Below are positions 43,999 through 55,233 of a stretch of 64,000 bases of DNA, one piece after another. This stretch comes from Puccinellia tenuiflora (Eukaryota; Streptophyta; Magnoliopsida; Poales; Poaceae). How positions within the stretch are numbered: the stretch's first letter is position 1; the number at the start of each line of letters is the position of its first letter. Where the stretch lies: NCBI GenBank assembly GCA_012064385.1, contig QRDG01001992.1:496001-560000 (forward strand). The letters are read 5' to 3'. A program made the position numbers and the translations under genes. The notes beneath the pieces were generated by a model, which was not told the origin of the DNA, searched no databases, and was given only the letters and a program-made list of their open reading frames with translations.

Positions 43999-46734
43999 GT
44001 GGCAGCCTATGAATTAAACACCTTCATTGATGAACATGAAACCTGCCCTATATCTTCTCAATCTGAAAATATGATTGCCTTTATCCTTAATATCTGCATA
44101 GATGAATTTGATGAAAATATCTATGTTGTTGACACAAGGAAGAGATTTGCCCAAGGAAGATCTAATGTTTTGCAGGAAGAAGATGATGAAAACATAAGCT
44201 TGGAAGAGGAAGTATGTGAAGAAGAGGATAAAAGCCTAAGCTTGGGGATGTCCATGCAGCCCCAAGAAGAAGATAATGAAGAGCAAAAGGATGAACAAAT
44301 TGATGAACAACTAGAGACTGAAGAGAGGAAACATCCACCTTCACCACCTATGGATGAGGGTAACACTCAAAATTTGGCTGATGATAAACTTTGCTTTTAT
44401 GATTCTGATGATGCTTTTGAAGAGATAATTAAACCAATGGGAGTTTGTTCACATAATAGTGATGGCAATGCTATTAGCATGAATTCTTTGAACACCATTA
44501 TTCCTAATGCTATGGAAAAGTCTAAGCTTGGGGAAGCTAGTTTATATGAAAATGATCTTTTTAGTTCCCCAGCTTTGGAGAAAAAAATTTACCTTGATAA
44601 TACTTTGTCTCCTATATGTGATAATTCTAAGGATACTCGTGATATTATAAAACCACCTACTGAAAGTATTCCTTTTGAAATACCTACAGAATATATTAAA
44701 ATGGTTATGGATGAATGTTATGCAGGGGATGGAACAATCCATCCACATGATCACTTGTTAAAATTTACAGAACTTTGTGAGTTGTTTAAGGTTGCAGGTT
44801 TATCAAGTGAAGATGTCATGAGGAAATTATTTCCATTTTCACTTAAGGGCAAAGCAAAGAAGTGGTATAGGATGCTGGATGATCCCCCTTCGAATTGGAA
44901 ACAGCTTGAATCTCTCTTTTACTCTAAGTTTTATCCTCTTCATGAAGTGCATCTAGATAGGTGTTACATTTTCAATTTTTATCCTCATGATAGAGAAAGC
45001 ATTGCTCAAGCTTGGGGAAGACTGAAAGCATTAATACTCAAATGTCCTAACCATGAGCTTCCTAAGGAAATAATTATTACTAATTTTTATGCAAGGCTTT
45101 CAGGTCATTATAAGGATCATCTGGATGCCTGTTCAGGAGGTTCTTTCACAAGCAAGAAGGTTGAAGCTAAATGGGATATTCTTGAAACAATTCAATGCAA
45201 TACTGAAGATTGGGATAACGACAAAGGTAAAGAATCAGGTATAAACTATAAGTATGATTGCATTGAGTCTTTCAGTAAAACTACTAGTTACCATGAGCTC
45301 ACTGCTAAATTTGGTTTTGATTCTCAAATTATTGTTGATTGCTGTAAAACTTTTGCTTCTCATATTTATATTCCTAAAGAGAATTGGGACATGTATCATG
45401 AACCTTCTAAAGACACTTTCTTGGAAACCGAAACTGTTATTGATGATTGCAATAAACATGCTCAAATTTCTGAAAGTACTATTTTCTATAAGCATGTTAA
45501 TTATTGTGGAGCACTTAGACCTTGTGAAAAGAATAAAATTGAAGAGGAATATTGTATTCATCATAGGAATGAAAAAACTACAACATGGTACAAAGCTCTA
45601 AGTGATCTTGCTAAAAAGGTTTGTGGCACCTATCCTTTTATCTGTGAACTTTGCTATAAAGAGGGTCATTTCAAATTCCAATGCTCAGATTCTAATATAA
45701 GTACTGCGAGAGACTTTTGTGATAACATGATCACTCCTAATCAGCATGATGAACTTACATTATTTTTGGGGTGTGAAGAGTTATCAAGAAAAACTTCTTC
45801 GTTAGATATGAGTACTTTTGATATGAATAGCATGTTGCATGGATGTTATCTCTGTTGTGTTAATAATTGCCATGACAACACTTACATTCAAAATATTATA
45901 AAAGATGGAATGGCTTTACCAAAATATGAAAGGAGTAATGTTTGTCTTACTCTTATTAATGAAAAGGAGGAATCCCTTTCTTCTATTGTTTCTAACAATA
46001 AACCAGGGTATGTGGAGAACCCTCCTTTCAAGCCTCTCCCTCCTGAGAAGGGAAAGAAGAAGAAGAGGAGGAGTAAAAGGATAGAGGAAACGGTATCTTC
46101 ACCTAAGCATGTTGCTAATATTATAGTTGTTGCTAATGAGTCTGATTTCGATGATGATCCTATGCCTGTTACTTATAGTAGTGATCATCATTGGGAAAAG
46201 CATAGTACTTTTGATATTGAAAATCTCTTTGGTACTAATCCTGAAAATGAGGATGCTAATAAATACAATCATCCTCATGAAACTTGTCATAGTTTTGGAA
46301 GGATTACCCAAAACCATCCAATTAATATACAACTTGTCTATCATGTTCGAGTTCTTTACAATGATGCTACTCCCATTGCTATTAATAAGAAGAACTTTGC
46401 TTATGTGGAAAATATTGATACTTTTATGCATATGGATCATGATAAGAATGTTTCATGTGATAGCTATATTGTTGAGTTTATCAATGATGCCACTAAAATA
46501 TTTTATGAGAGTGGGAGACATGATTTCATTTATCTCAAAAATATTAAGTCTTCTCTCTTTTTGTTGAAAATTTTGAAGCCGCACTCGCTTTGCCTTCCTA
46601 TGCTAGTCACTTTGTGCTTTATTGATTTATTTTCTTACAAGATCCCAATGCACAGGAAGTGGGGTAGACTTAAATGTGTTTCATATTTTTCTCTTGATGC
46701 TCTCTTTTGCATTTCAATTCTTATTCCTATGTGA
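43999..46734 (+). CDS. Retrotransposon gag-like protein, 911 residues
   Basis: Residues about 55-125 are strongly acidic. About 233-404 form a retrotransposon-gag domain (HDHLLKFTELCELFKVAG, KGKAKKWYRML, SLFYSKFYP, AWGRLKALILKCP). A perfect CCHC zinc knuckle has Cys549, Cys552, His557 and Cys562. A lysine/arginine patch lies near 684-696. No protease or polymerase motif follows. Gag packages the element's RNA; here it may act alone or with enzymes from autonomous relatives. The first Met is only a formal start: the frame is open upstream to 43978 and continues the 81-codon frame across one stop. The tail (KIPMHRKWGRLKCV) matches the end of the frame at 3242, showing common ancestry. Confidence 0.8.
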   Translation: MAAYELNTFIDEHETCPISSQSENMIAFILNICIDEFDENIYVVDTRKRFAQGRSNVLQEEDDENISLEEEVCEEEDKSLSLGMSMQPQEEDNEEQKDEQIDEQLETEERKHPPSPPMDEGNTQNLADDKLCFYDSDDAFEEIIKPMGVCSHNSDGNAISMNSLNTIIPNAMEKSKLGEASLYENDLFSSPALEKKIYLDNTLSPICDNSKDTRDIIKPPTESIPFEIPTEYIKMVMDECYAGDGTIHPHDHLLKFTELCELFKVAGLSSEDVMRKLFPFSLKGKAKKWYRMLDDPPSNWKQLESLFYSKFYPLHEVHLDRCYIFNFYPHDRESIAQAWGRLKALILKCPNHELPKEIIITNFYARLSGHYKDHLDACSGGSFTSKKVEAKWDILETIQCNTEDWDNDKGKESGINYKYDCIESFSKTTSYHELTAKFGFDSQIIVDCCKTFASHIYIPKENWDMYHEPSKDTFLETETVIDDCNKHAQISESTIFYKHVNYCGALRPCEKNKIEEEYCIHHRNEKTTTWYKALSDLAKKVCGTYPFICELCYKEGHFKFQCSDSNISTARDFCDNMITPNQHDELTLFLGCEELSRKTSSLDMSTFDMNSMLHGCYLCCVNNCHDNTYIQNIIKDGMALPKYERSNVCLTLINEKEESLSSIVSNNKPGYVENPPFKPLPPEKGKKKKRRSKRIEETVSSPKHVANIIVVANESDFDDDPMPVTYSSDHHWEKHSTFDIENLFGTNPENEDANKYNHPHETCHSFGRITQNHPINIQLVYHVRVLYNDATPIAINKKNFAYVENIDTFMHMDHDKNVSCDSYIVEFINDATKIFYESGRHDFIYLKNIKSSLFLLKILKPHSLCLPMLVTLCFIDLFSYKIPMHRKWGRLKCVSYFSLDALFCISILIPM

Positions 46735-46754
46735 GCATCATTAAAACTATTATG

Positions 46755-46802
46755 TCTAGCTAAAATACTATAAAGAAAGCGCTTTACGGGAGGCAACCCG
46801 GT
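46755..46802 (+). other. Conserved post-gag non-coding block (copy 2)
   Basis: tctagctaaaatac, then aaagaaagcgcttt, then gggaggcaaccc begins about 20 bases after the gag stop. It corresponds to the blocks at 3127-3175 and 50972-51022 on the minus strand. Confidence 0.55.
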
Positions 46803-49034
46803 TGTTTTTATTTTTAATTTTCTTTGTGCCCTCTTGCTGTAACAAGAGACTTAGTTTTTAGTTTAGTTTCTGGAATAATTAATAAAGTGCCAAGTTTTAC
46901 CCATTTTGGTATGAAAAAGTTGTTATTTTGCATACGGAGATTTCATTCCAGCACAAGTCTGTGCAAGGTTTGGTTTTTAGTTCTTATTCTGTAACTCCGA
47001 TTGAGCTGACATTTTTACTGTAACAGCAACTTTTCATCCTCTGTATGCCTAATTTTTTTAAGAATTTTCCGACGAGCTTAAGTAGGACAGAAAAATATGT
47101 TTTGCCGCTGCTGTTTCTCTAGACAGATTCTGTCCCATATTGTTTTATGCATAGTTTGAACTTTTGAGTTGAATCTTTTTGATCCAATTGAGTTTATGAG
47201 TAGGCATACAACATTATACACTATCTGAACATTCATAAGTATTTTAGTCCATGGATTATAAGCAGCAAGTAATGCATTTGTCTATCACTACTAATGTCAC
47301 CCCACAGAAAAGAAATGGGAGAAACGGTGTTTTGAAGTTTTTTCACAGGGATTAGAGGAGATGCACCAAGAGCTATCCAAGGATGGTGAAATCCATAAGC
47401 TTGGGGATGCAAAGACAACCCCACTGGACCTACACACTCTCGGTTTGCACACGTCTAACTTCTGTTTTTCTATCAATGCACTTTATCGCATGAACTTGGA
47501 GCGTCTTTTATTTGTTTTTTGTTTTGATTTGATTTTTGTTTTGAGACCACCACTATCATTTATATATGAAAGAGCTACTGGAAATATGGGTTGAAATATC
47601 TTGCATGCTTTTATTGTGTTGGGAAAAAGGATATCTAAGTTGATTTTTAATGACACATATAGTTGCATGATTCATGAGCTTCTTTATGAGTAATAATTTG
47701 CAAATGCTTTATCATGAGCTATCTTTTATTCATGTTTTGATGTTATATGTTATTTCACCTTGTTTGACATGAATTAGTTAGTTCTATGGACACTCGTGCA
47801 TGCATCTAGATGGTCATCTTTCTCCCTTTTGCTAGCCCAAAAATTCTAACAAGTAAAAACTTGTTTCCAACACCTTCAACCCAAGTTTTTCCAGTGAGTC
47901 CACCATATCTACCTATTAGATTTATGCTATTCCAAGTATGTTTATCATGTTATTTGTGTTATCTATGTCTCTAAATGAAAATGATGATGTTATTTATTGT
48001 AATGGGAAAGTTGGTTAAAAAGCTCTCGCGAACTTGATGCACACTTTACTTTTATTGCATTCAATAAAGATGAACCATTGTGATTAATATTATGATGATA
48101 GTGGCTTGATAAATGTTTAAGGTTGGGAGTTAGCCCATATGTGCTGTCACATGCAAAGCTTTCAACATGTTCCATTATCTATTTAGTTTATATCATGTAC
48201 TTTTGTCTATGGATGCCTATCATGACGAAATAATGTGGAAATAGAGTTAAGTTTAAATGAGTTTGTATAAATGGTTAGAGAGAATCATGGGCCGCTAATT
48301 TAAGCCATCCATCATTCATGGTGGAAATTTACTTACATGCTATTTTGAGATTGTTCATTATGTTTGTTTGTCTTGTTGTTTTGATATGGGCTTGATCCAT
48401 ATCATGGGACAAGAGGTACCCCAGTTGAGACTCTTGATGATACCGTTATTACTTACAATGATAGATAACTTAAACTTGCTCTGTTTCCCAAGTTGAGTAA
48501 TCATGGTGTAGGTACTTGTATTCAAGGGGCATGAGACATCTAACCTTTACTTTATCAAGGCCACTACTCATATTTGCTTTCACATTCAACTTTAATCATT
48601 CAAGATGCTATGATAGGGGAATGATAGCTTGACACCATGTATTACCATTGCATTCAATAACTTAAGTAGAATAGTTTGGAGGATAGATGAAACTTATGCA
48701 TGCTTTACCTCTACTTATTTATACATCTTTTCCAAAGTGTCCACCTTTTATATTCAGATTTTCTACACTCTATGGACCACAAGTATGCAAAAGTGAGAAT
48801 GTCCATAGTACTATCTTTTATGTTGCACTTTGTGAACTATCATTGATCATCTTTTCATTGAATACTTGATATCACTTTATAAACTGTTTGCATATTGCTA
48901 CTTCTTTGAAATAATGAATCATTTGACTTTCATACTCGAGGACGAGCAGTAGCAATCATCTTGTATATCCATGTTGTGATTATATTGCAAAGTTCATGTT
49001 AGTTTTATCACTTTCATACTCGAGGACGAGCATG
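46803..49034 (+). other. Non-coding 3' region of the gag-only element
   Basis: 2.2 kb without coding potential. It contains an internal PPT-like cataagcttggggatgc near 47395 and two copies of ctttcatactcgaggacgag (about 48929 and 49011). Confidence 0.65.
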
Positions 49035-49052
49035 AGTTAAGCTTGGGGATGT
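49035..49052 (+). other. Polypurine tract of the gag-only element
   Basis: gttaagcttggggatgt abuts the LTR start TGATGCATCC at 49053. Confidence 0.8.
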
Positions 49053-50554
49053 TGATGCATCCAAAATGCATACATGAACTTTGCACTATATTAGTTATAT
49101 TCCATTCATATTTGCATCATATAAGGGGTATATTACTGTTATTTAATGATTTTTGGTAATTTATAATGATTTCCCCTTTATATGGAATTAATCCTGCGCA
49201 GACACAAAACCCCTATTTTTTTCTTTATTTGTTTCAGGACCTTAACGACGTCATAATGAGCTATAAATTTAGGGGAGTCATTATTTTGGAAGGAGAAGAT
49301 TTAGGAGCGAAAGAAGTCAACGAACGGAGGCCGGAGGACCAAAAGGGGGGGTCCCACGCGGCTACAGTACCAGGCCGCGTGGGCCCATCCAATTTGGCCC
49401 TCGTGGCCCTGTTTGCATCGATCCTTCGCCCAGAAGCATCCTCGTGACCTAAAAACGCCTATATAAAAGGTCCCCCGACGTTTTCCAGAGAGAGGCGGCG
49501 GAGAAACGCAAAACCAGAAACAGAGAGGCAGAGGGCTGCCGCCGGAGAAGATCGGAGGGGGGAAACGCCGCCGGAATCCACCTCCGGAGGGCTCCACCCC
49601 CTCATGCGTGATCATCATCAACATCTACAGCAAGATCGTCTCCACTCCAGGCTGCACCTCTTCATCAACCTCTCCATCAAGCTCCTCATCTCCATGATGA
49701 AGGGGGAGTAGTCTCCCTCGGGGCTGAAGGCTCATGCCGGTAGCTATGTGGTTTATCTCTCTCTCCCATGGTGTGATCTTTATCTGATCATGAGCTTTGT
49801 AATCTAGTTGAATCCATAGATGGTACTCTTCTTTATCTTATGAATTATGCTACTCAAGTGGTTTTATTGATGTGATTGCCGGAGTCACCTTTGTCCCATG
49901 GTGTGAAGTTGACAGTGCGTGCACCGTGTGTGGCTCTTAGGCTAAGATTACATGAATACTTATCATGAGTTATTATTGTGTTGGGTGTCTCTATGATATT
50001 GTGGTGTTTGTTAGTACTATCTTTGGATGCGAATAGTGACCGCATGAAGTGTCCATAGATATGGAATACGAACTTTAAGGTTTGCTTTTTGTAGCCCTAC
50101 ATAATGGATTGGTGTTCTTTATCCAACCAGAAATTAATTCAGAGTAGCATAATGAGGAGGAATTATCTATGTATTCAATTATATTATTATTGTTGAGAGT
50201 GTCCACTAGTGAAAGCATGATCCATAGGCCTTATTTTCAAAGCACCGTTTACACATTTGTCTTGTCCTCTTGCATTAAAGAGGATTGGGACACTTTCACA
50301 CCCTTGTTCCCTTGTCTTCTCCTCTTGCATTAAAGAGGATTGGGACACTTTCACACTCCTGTTTTGTTACATCAAACTTCCATCCATTAAATCAACCACC
50401 TTGTTCTATAAACTTGTTTAGTGCATAATCAACTAAAACTTGTGACACTTTAGTTGTAGGGAATAGATAATTTTTCCTTCTTGCTCCTGCGGATCGATAC
50501 CTTACTTGAACATTGAATTGTGCTACAGTGATTCCTTGCTCTTGGGGATTATCA
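49053..50554 (+). repeat. 3' LTR of the gag-only element
   Basis: 1502 bp, TGATGCATCC...GGATTATCA, with a TATA box at 49460-49469. It is the complete reference copy for the LTR pieces at 9155-9802, 42151-43501 and 63538-64000. Confidence 0.9.
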
Positions 50555-51031
50555 TTTACTAAGCCTCAATGTGGCACTCCACCCCTAGAGTATCACATAT
50601 GACGATGGTAAAGAGACAAATGCAAAATAAAAGCAGAATCTGTCAAAATCTGAACAGTCTGTATAGATCGAATTTTTAGAAGCACTTCTTCAGCTCAAAT
50701 CAAAAAATTTAAAACTAACGAAAAATAGATAAAAGCATCAGGATTGCTGTCAAAAATTATCATAAAACGATAAAATCCTGGCGATTTTAGGATTTTCGTG
50801 CAGCAGGCGCACAGAATCTGTTTTTGGACAGCAACACAATACCTCGCACTTTCAATACATTAGAAGCTAAACTTGGCAAAAAAACCAAAAGAAAAAGATA
50901 CAATGAAGTTGCTACAGAGGTAATAACTTCATGACTCAAGAAAAATAAAAAACAAACTGAAAGTAAAAGATGGGTTGCCTCCCAACAAGCGCTTTTCTTT
51001 AACGCCTTTTAGCTAGGAGCAATGCCAAATA
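50555..51031 (-). other. 3' non-coding of the gag-protease element, with conserved block (copy 3)
   Basis: Resembles 2780-3180. The conserved block (minus-strand aaagaaaagcgcttgttggg, then aggcaaccc) lies at 50972-51003, right after the protease-frame stop. Confidence 0.65.
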
Positions 51032-51606
51032 TTAAGTTTTTTCGGAGGCCTTTGCAACATCAAGAGCATAGCTTGACCTTATGATTGATTCAAAAGGAAG
51101 CTTCTTTCTCTTTCTAGGGAAGTGTTCCATCCCTTTTTTAAGGGGGAACTGAAACTTTATATTTCTCTCTTTCATATCAATAATAGCACCAACAGTTCTC
51201 AAAAACGGTCTTCCCAAAATAATAGGACAAGAAGCATTGCACTCAATATCCATGACAATAAAATCAACGGGAACATAATTATAATTAACAACAATAAGGA
51301 CATCATCAACTTTACCCAAAGGTTTATTTTTAGAAGAATCAGCAGGATGCACATTTAAATAGCACTCTTCCAAAGGATTTAAATCAAGCATATCATAGAA
51401 ACTTTTAGGCATAACGGAAACACTTGCACCAAGATCACATAAAGCATTGCAATCAAAGTCATTTATGTTCATCTTAATAGTGGGTTCCCAACCATCTTCT
51501 AACTTCCTAGGGATAGAGGTTTCAAGCTTTAGTTTTTCTTCCCTAGCCTTGATAAGAGCATCGGTAATGTGTTTAGTAAAGGCAAGATTTATTTTACTAG
51601 CATCCG
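51032..51606 (-). pseudogene. Gag-protease C-terminal fragment (retropepsin-like)
   Basis: 191 codons ending at 51032, cut at 51606 by the CACTA element; codons to the right of this come from the transposon end. Aspartic protease features are CDLGASVSVMP (catalytic Asp in the DLGAS variant seen in plant Gypsy elements) and PIILGRPFLRTVGAIIDM, the hydrophobic-Gly flap-side motif. The upstream KHITDALIKAREEKLKLE is the usual linker. It would cleave the element's own polyprotein. It stops after SSYALDV without running into reverse transcriptase. The matching N-terminal piece is at 63358-63537. Confidence 0.8.
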
Positions 51607-51790
51607 CACTAGTAGGAAAATGGTCATCGTTGGCGAACGTAAAAAGTCTACCGCTGGCGAACTGGTGGTTCGCCAGCACTCATATCGCCAGTGGTAACAG
51701 CTTACCACTGGCAAACCGGCTATTGGTTCGCCAGTGACTGCCACTTACCACTGGCGAAGTGTGCTCCAGTTCGCCAGTAATATTTATTTA
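51607..51790. repeat. Left subterminal repeats of the CACTA element
   Basis: Alternating orientations of ctggcgaac and gttcgccag, about ten copies with variants, from the terminus to about 51780. The right terminus has the same motif. Confidence 0.85.
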
Positions 51791-52740
51791 TGATTTTAAA
51801 ATAAACGCAGAAATGTATTACAGCAATATATACAGGTAAATACATGTATGCATATATACAGTAATATTGACAGAAACAGTATAATTGATAGAATTTCAAA
51901 AGATACAAATAGGCTAGTGACCAAATTATTGGTTCATCACATATATGCATGCATTACAACTCGAACTATACAAGTGAGACCCAATATTTTGCATACATAT
52001 GCATGAATATCACACACATCTCCGGAAGTCGATAGTTTATAGGTCGCAAGTTTTCAAAAGCAAGTACTAACCTAAACTACGATCACAGACAAGAGAACTG
52101 CAATGGCGATCAAAGACTCTGAAACTAACTTCGGCCGGTTCCTGAGCCGCGGGGTGCTGAGCCTCCGGCGCTGTGCATCCAAAGAGAAGGAACCCCCACA
52201 GGGTCATAGCTCACGTGAGAAGGAACCCTCTGAAGAAACGACCACCTACTGTCATACTGCCTATCCAATAGATACATGTAGCGACGGACGTGCTCATCCT
52301 CCTCCCTGATACGGCGACGTACCACCTCCTCGGGGGCCGGCTCCCTCTGCACCGAGCGTGACCCACGCGACTGCCACCACAGAAGATCCGGGTCGACGGC
52401 GTCACCCGGATTCCTCACCAAGTTGCGCGTCCGGGAAGGTAGCACCTCCCAGTGCCAGCCCGGTGGAGCCCAGTCCCGCACATCGCCCCTCTAGTCCAAC
52501 ATGGACATCGTCGCCGAGAACACCTAAGTCAAAAATGCCTAAGTCAAAATTTTGTTACAAAAGTAATATTAAAATTTACGAAATGCGAGAATTTAACAAT
52601 GGAAAGCCTCATATATCATTGCCGTGCAAAACAAGGCAAAAAGAGTGTCTACAAGACCATGTATTAATACAAACACTCCAATTGTATATACTACAAGGCA
52701 TTGTAGACACTCTCCTTGCCTTTACCGTGGCATAGTTTAA
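51791..52740. other. CACTA left interior with an unsupported open frame
   Basis: AT-rich to 52080, then a GC-rich piece with a 118-codon minus-strand frame (52125-52481) containing EEVVRRRIREEDEHVRRYM, a charged helix-like segment. I do not recognise it. It could be a remnant of a CACTA-encoded or captured gene. Confidence 0.35.
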
Positions 52741-54264
52741 ATCATCGGCTTTGTCAATTCATAGAGAAGAAACAAAATGATTCGAGTTTATGCCTCATAC
52801 ATAGATAATTGGACACACATTGATCAGGAACGGGGCAAGCGGACCAAGTAAGAGTATGCACAAGATGTTTATTTGCGCATATCACAAGGTCCGCTAGCAC
52901 CTCCCTGAATCACATAGTGTGCCACAACATTTTAATCATCGGCATTCGGAAAGAGAGAGGGATTTGTGCCTCATACATATTTAAATTGGACACACATTTC
53001 AGAGACGGAGCAAATGAACCAAGTAGGATGCACAAAATGTTTATTTGTGCATATCACAAGGTTCACTAGCTCCTCCCTGAATCATACAGTGTCACAACAT
53101 TTTAATCATCAGCTTAGAAGAAAAAGACAAAACAAAATAAAAATGACTTAGATTTTGCGCCTCATACTTAGGTCGGACACACAAGTAGACCTGCAGGATC
53201 TCGTGAGCCAAGTATGATGCACAATACTTGGTACTTGTGCATATCACAAGGCTCACAAGACCTGCAGGCCTACAACCTAGTGCCACAACATTTTAATCAT
53301 CGGCTTTGAAGAAACAGACAAAACAAAATAAAAATGACTTAGATTTTGCGCCTCATACTTAGGTCGGACATACAAGTAGACCTGCAGGAACTTGTGAGCC
53401 AAGTATGATGCACAAGACTTGGTACTTGTGCATATCACAAGGCTCACAAGACCTGCAGGCCTACAACCTAGTGCCACAACATTTTAATCATCGGCTTTCG
53501 AATAAACAGACAAAACAAAATAAAATGACTTAGATTTTGCGCCTCATACTTAGGTCGGACACACAATTATTAGTAGCCCTGAAGGATCGGTGGAGCCAAG
53601 TAGGATGCATAGGACTTGTAATTGTGCATATCACAAGGCTCCGCAGACCTTCAGGGTTACCACATAGTACCACAACATTTTTAATCATCGGCTTTCGAAG
53701 AAACAGACAAAATAAAAATGACTTAGATTTTGCGCCTCATACTTAGGTCGGACACACAAGTAGACTTGCAGGATCTTGTGAGCCAAGTATGATGCACAAG
53801 ACTTGGTACTTGTGCATATCACAAGGCTCACTAGACCTGCAGGCCTACAACCTAGTGCCACAACATTTTAATCATCGGCTTTCGAATAAACAGACAAAAC
53901 AGAATAAAAATGACTTAGATTTTGCGCCTCATACTTAGGTCGGACACACAATTAGTAGCCCTGAAGGATCAGCGGAGCCAAGTAGGATGCACAGGACTTG
54001 TACTTGTGCATATCACAAGGCTCCGCAGACCTTCAGGGTTACCACCTAGTACCAAAACATTTTTAATCATCGGCTTTCGAATAAACAGACAAAACAAAAT
54101 AAAAATAACTTAGATTTTGCGCCTCATACTTAGGTCAGACACACAATTAATTAGTAGCCCTGAAGGATCGGCGGAGCCAAGTAGGATGCACAGGACTTGT
54201 ACTTGTGCATATCACAAGGCTCCGTAGACCTTCAGGGTTACCACATAGTGCCACAACATTTTTA
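52741..54264. repeat. Tandem array of eight hairpin-forming units
   Basis: Units start with atcatcggc-type sequence at 52741, 52935, 53105, 53296, 53487, 53684, 53871 and 54066 (lengths 194, 170, 191, 191, 197, 187, 195 and 199). Each contains an inverted repeat of about 20-24 bp per arm around a 40-base centre that itself pairs (atgcacaag with cttgtgcat). Arm sequences differ between units but both arms change together. Open frames of about 65 codons here are by-products of the repeat. Confidence 0.9.
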
Positions 54265-55233
54265 ATCATCGGCATACACACAAGCAACCCTAAATAGCTC
54301 ATCGATCATAATAAAGCAATGTAATAAAACTATAATATGAAACAAGGCTAGAATCATATACAAGCGGATATCTATAAACTGTGATATGGGGCAATCAATA
54401 TTAAAGTGTATTAATCCATGTATTAATCCAGCTAAACCTGTGCTTCTTCCAAAATGCTAAATATACTAGGCCTAGCTGATCAATGCTAATCCAGATAGTT
54501 TACTAGATAAAGTGTTGACCTTTTTGGTCTTTGCGGGTAGACTTTAGCTAAGATATACTAGTATGACCTGAACAGAGCTGCAACTGTTCATATAATGGAC
54601 CAAATCGATTCCGACAGAGACTGGACAACAATTACAGGTCACAATTCCTTCCTCCGAATGGTAACAGCAGAGACATACGCCTCTCTCCTAGTCTTCTGGT
54701 TAGCTGAGCTCGCCAAAACCCTAAACCCCCACCGCAAATCCGCAATCCACAGAAACTGAAACCCGCGGCCATCCCCACGAACCCTCGAGCATCATTTCGG
54801 GCTGGCATTGGTTCTCCGGGCGGCGATCGAAGTACTCTGGAGATTTAAAAAACAGCGCATTCCCCCCTCTATTTCTGCTCGGCCCGACCAGTTTGATCGA
54901 AAGCTTACCGTAAGAAATGGATGCGGGCGACGGATTTGGGGACGATTTTGCGCGGTGCGGATTCTGGGAACTGTAGGCGCGAGGCGGGACGAGGCGCGTG
55001 CTCGCCCCGGGCCGAGGTGGGGTGGCGATGGGGAGAGGAAGGTGCTGGCGGCGGCGGCGACGGGGAGAGGAGGGTTGGCGGCGGTGGCGGTGCGCGCGGG
55101 CCGCGGGAGTCGACGGTGGCGGCAACGGGGAGAGGAGGGTTGGCGGCGGTGGCGGTGCGTGCGGGGCCGCGGGAGTCGATGGTGGCGGCGGTGGCGCGCG
55201 GCGGCAGTCGACGGTGCCCTAACGACGTGCGTG
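54265..55233. other. CACTA right interior, GC-rich with 65-bp direct repeat
   Basis: AT-rich to 54700, then GC-rich with a 65-bp unit repeated twice (55060-55124 and 55125-55190). Frames on both strands are alanine/glycine/arginine-rich products of composition. It may be a captured 5' end of a gene; no homologue recognised. Confidence 0.5.

Larger units (their letters stand above)
42151..50554 (+). mobile_element. Gag-only LTR retrotransposon (non-autonomous Gypsy type)
   Basis: The 5' LTR (42151-43501, missing about its first 150 bp), a perfect tRNA-Asp PBS, a gag frame of up to 1001 codons with one stop, 2.3 kb of non-coding DNA, a PPT and a full 3' LTR (49053-50554). The LTRs are nearly identical by eye, with scattered substitutions and a few 1-bp indels, so insertion is fairly recent. 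No protease, integrase or reverse transcriptase. It sits in the 3' non-coding part of the minus-strand gag-protease element; the truncated LTR start and loss of about 300 bp of host explain the missing TSD. Confidence 0.9.

Noticed and set aside
52966..54113. Frames of 60-69 codons with similar sequences
   Set aside because: By-products of the tandem hairpin units, not a protein family.
52741..54264. CRISPR array
   Set aside because: Units are 170-199 bp with no short constant repeat and spacer pattern, and the context is plant CACTA DNA.
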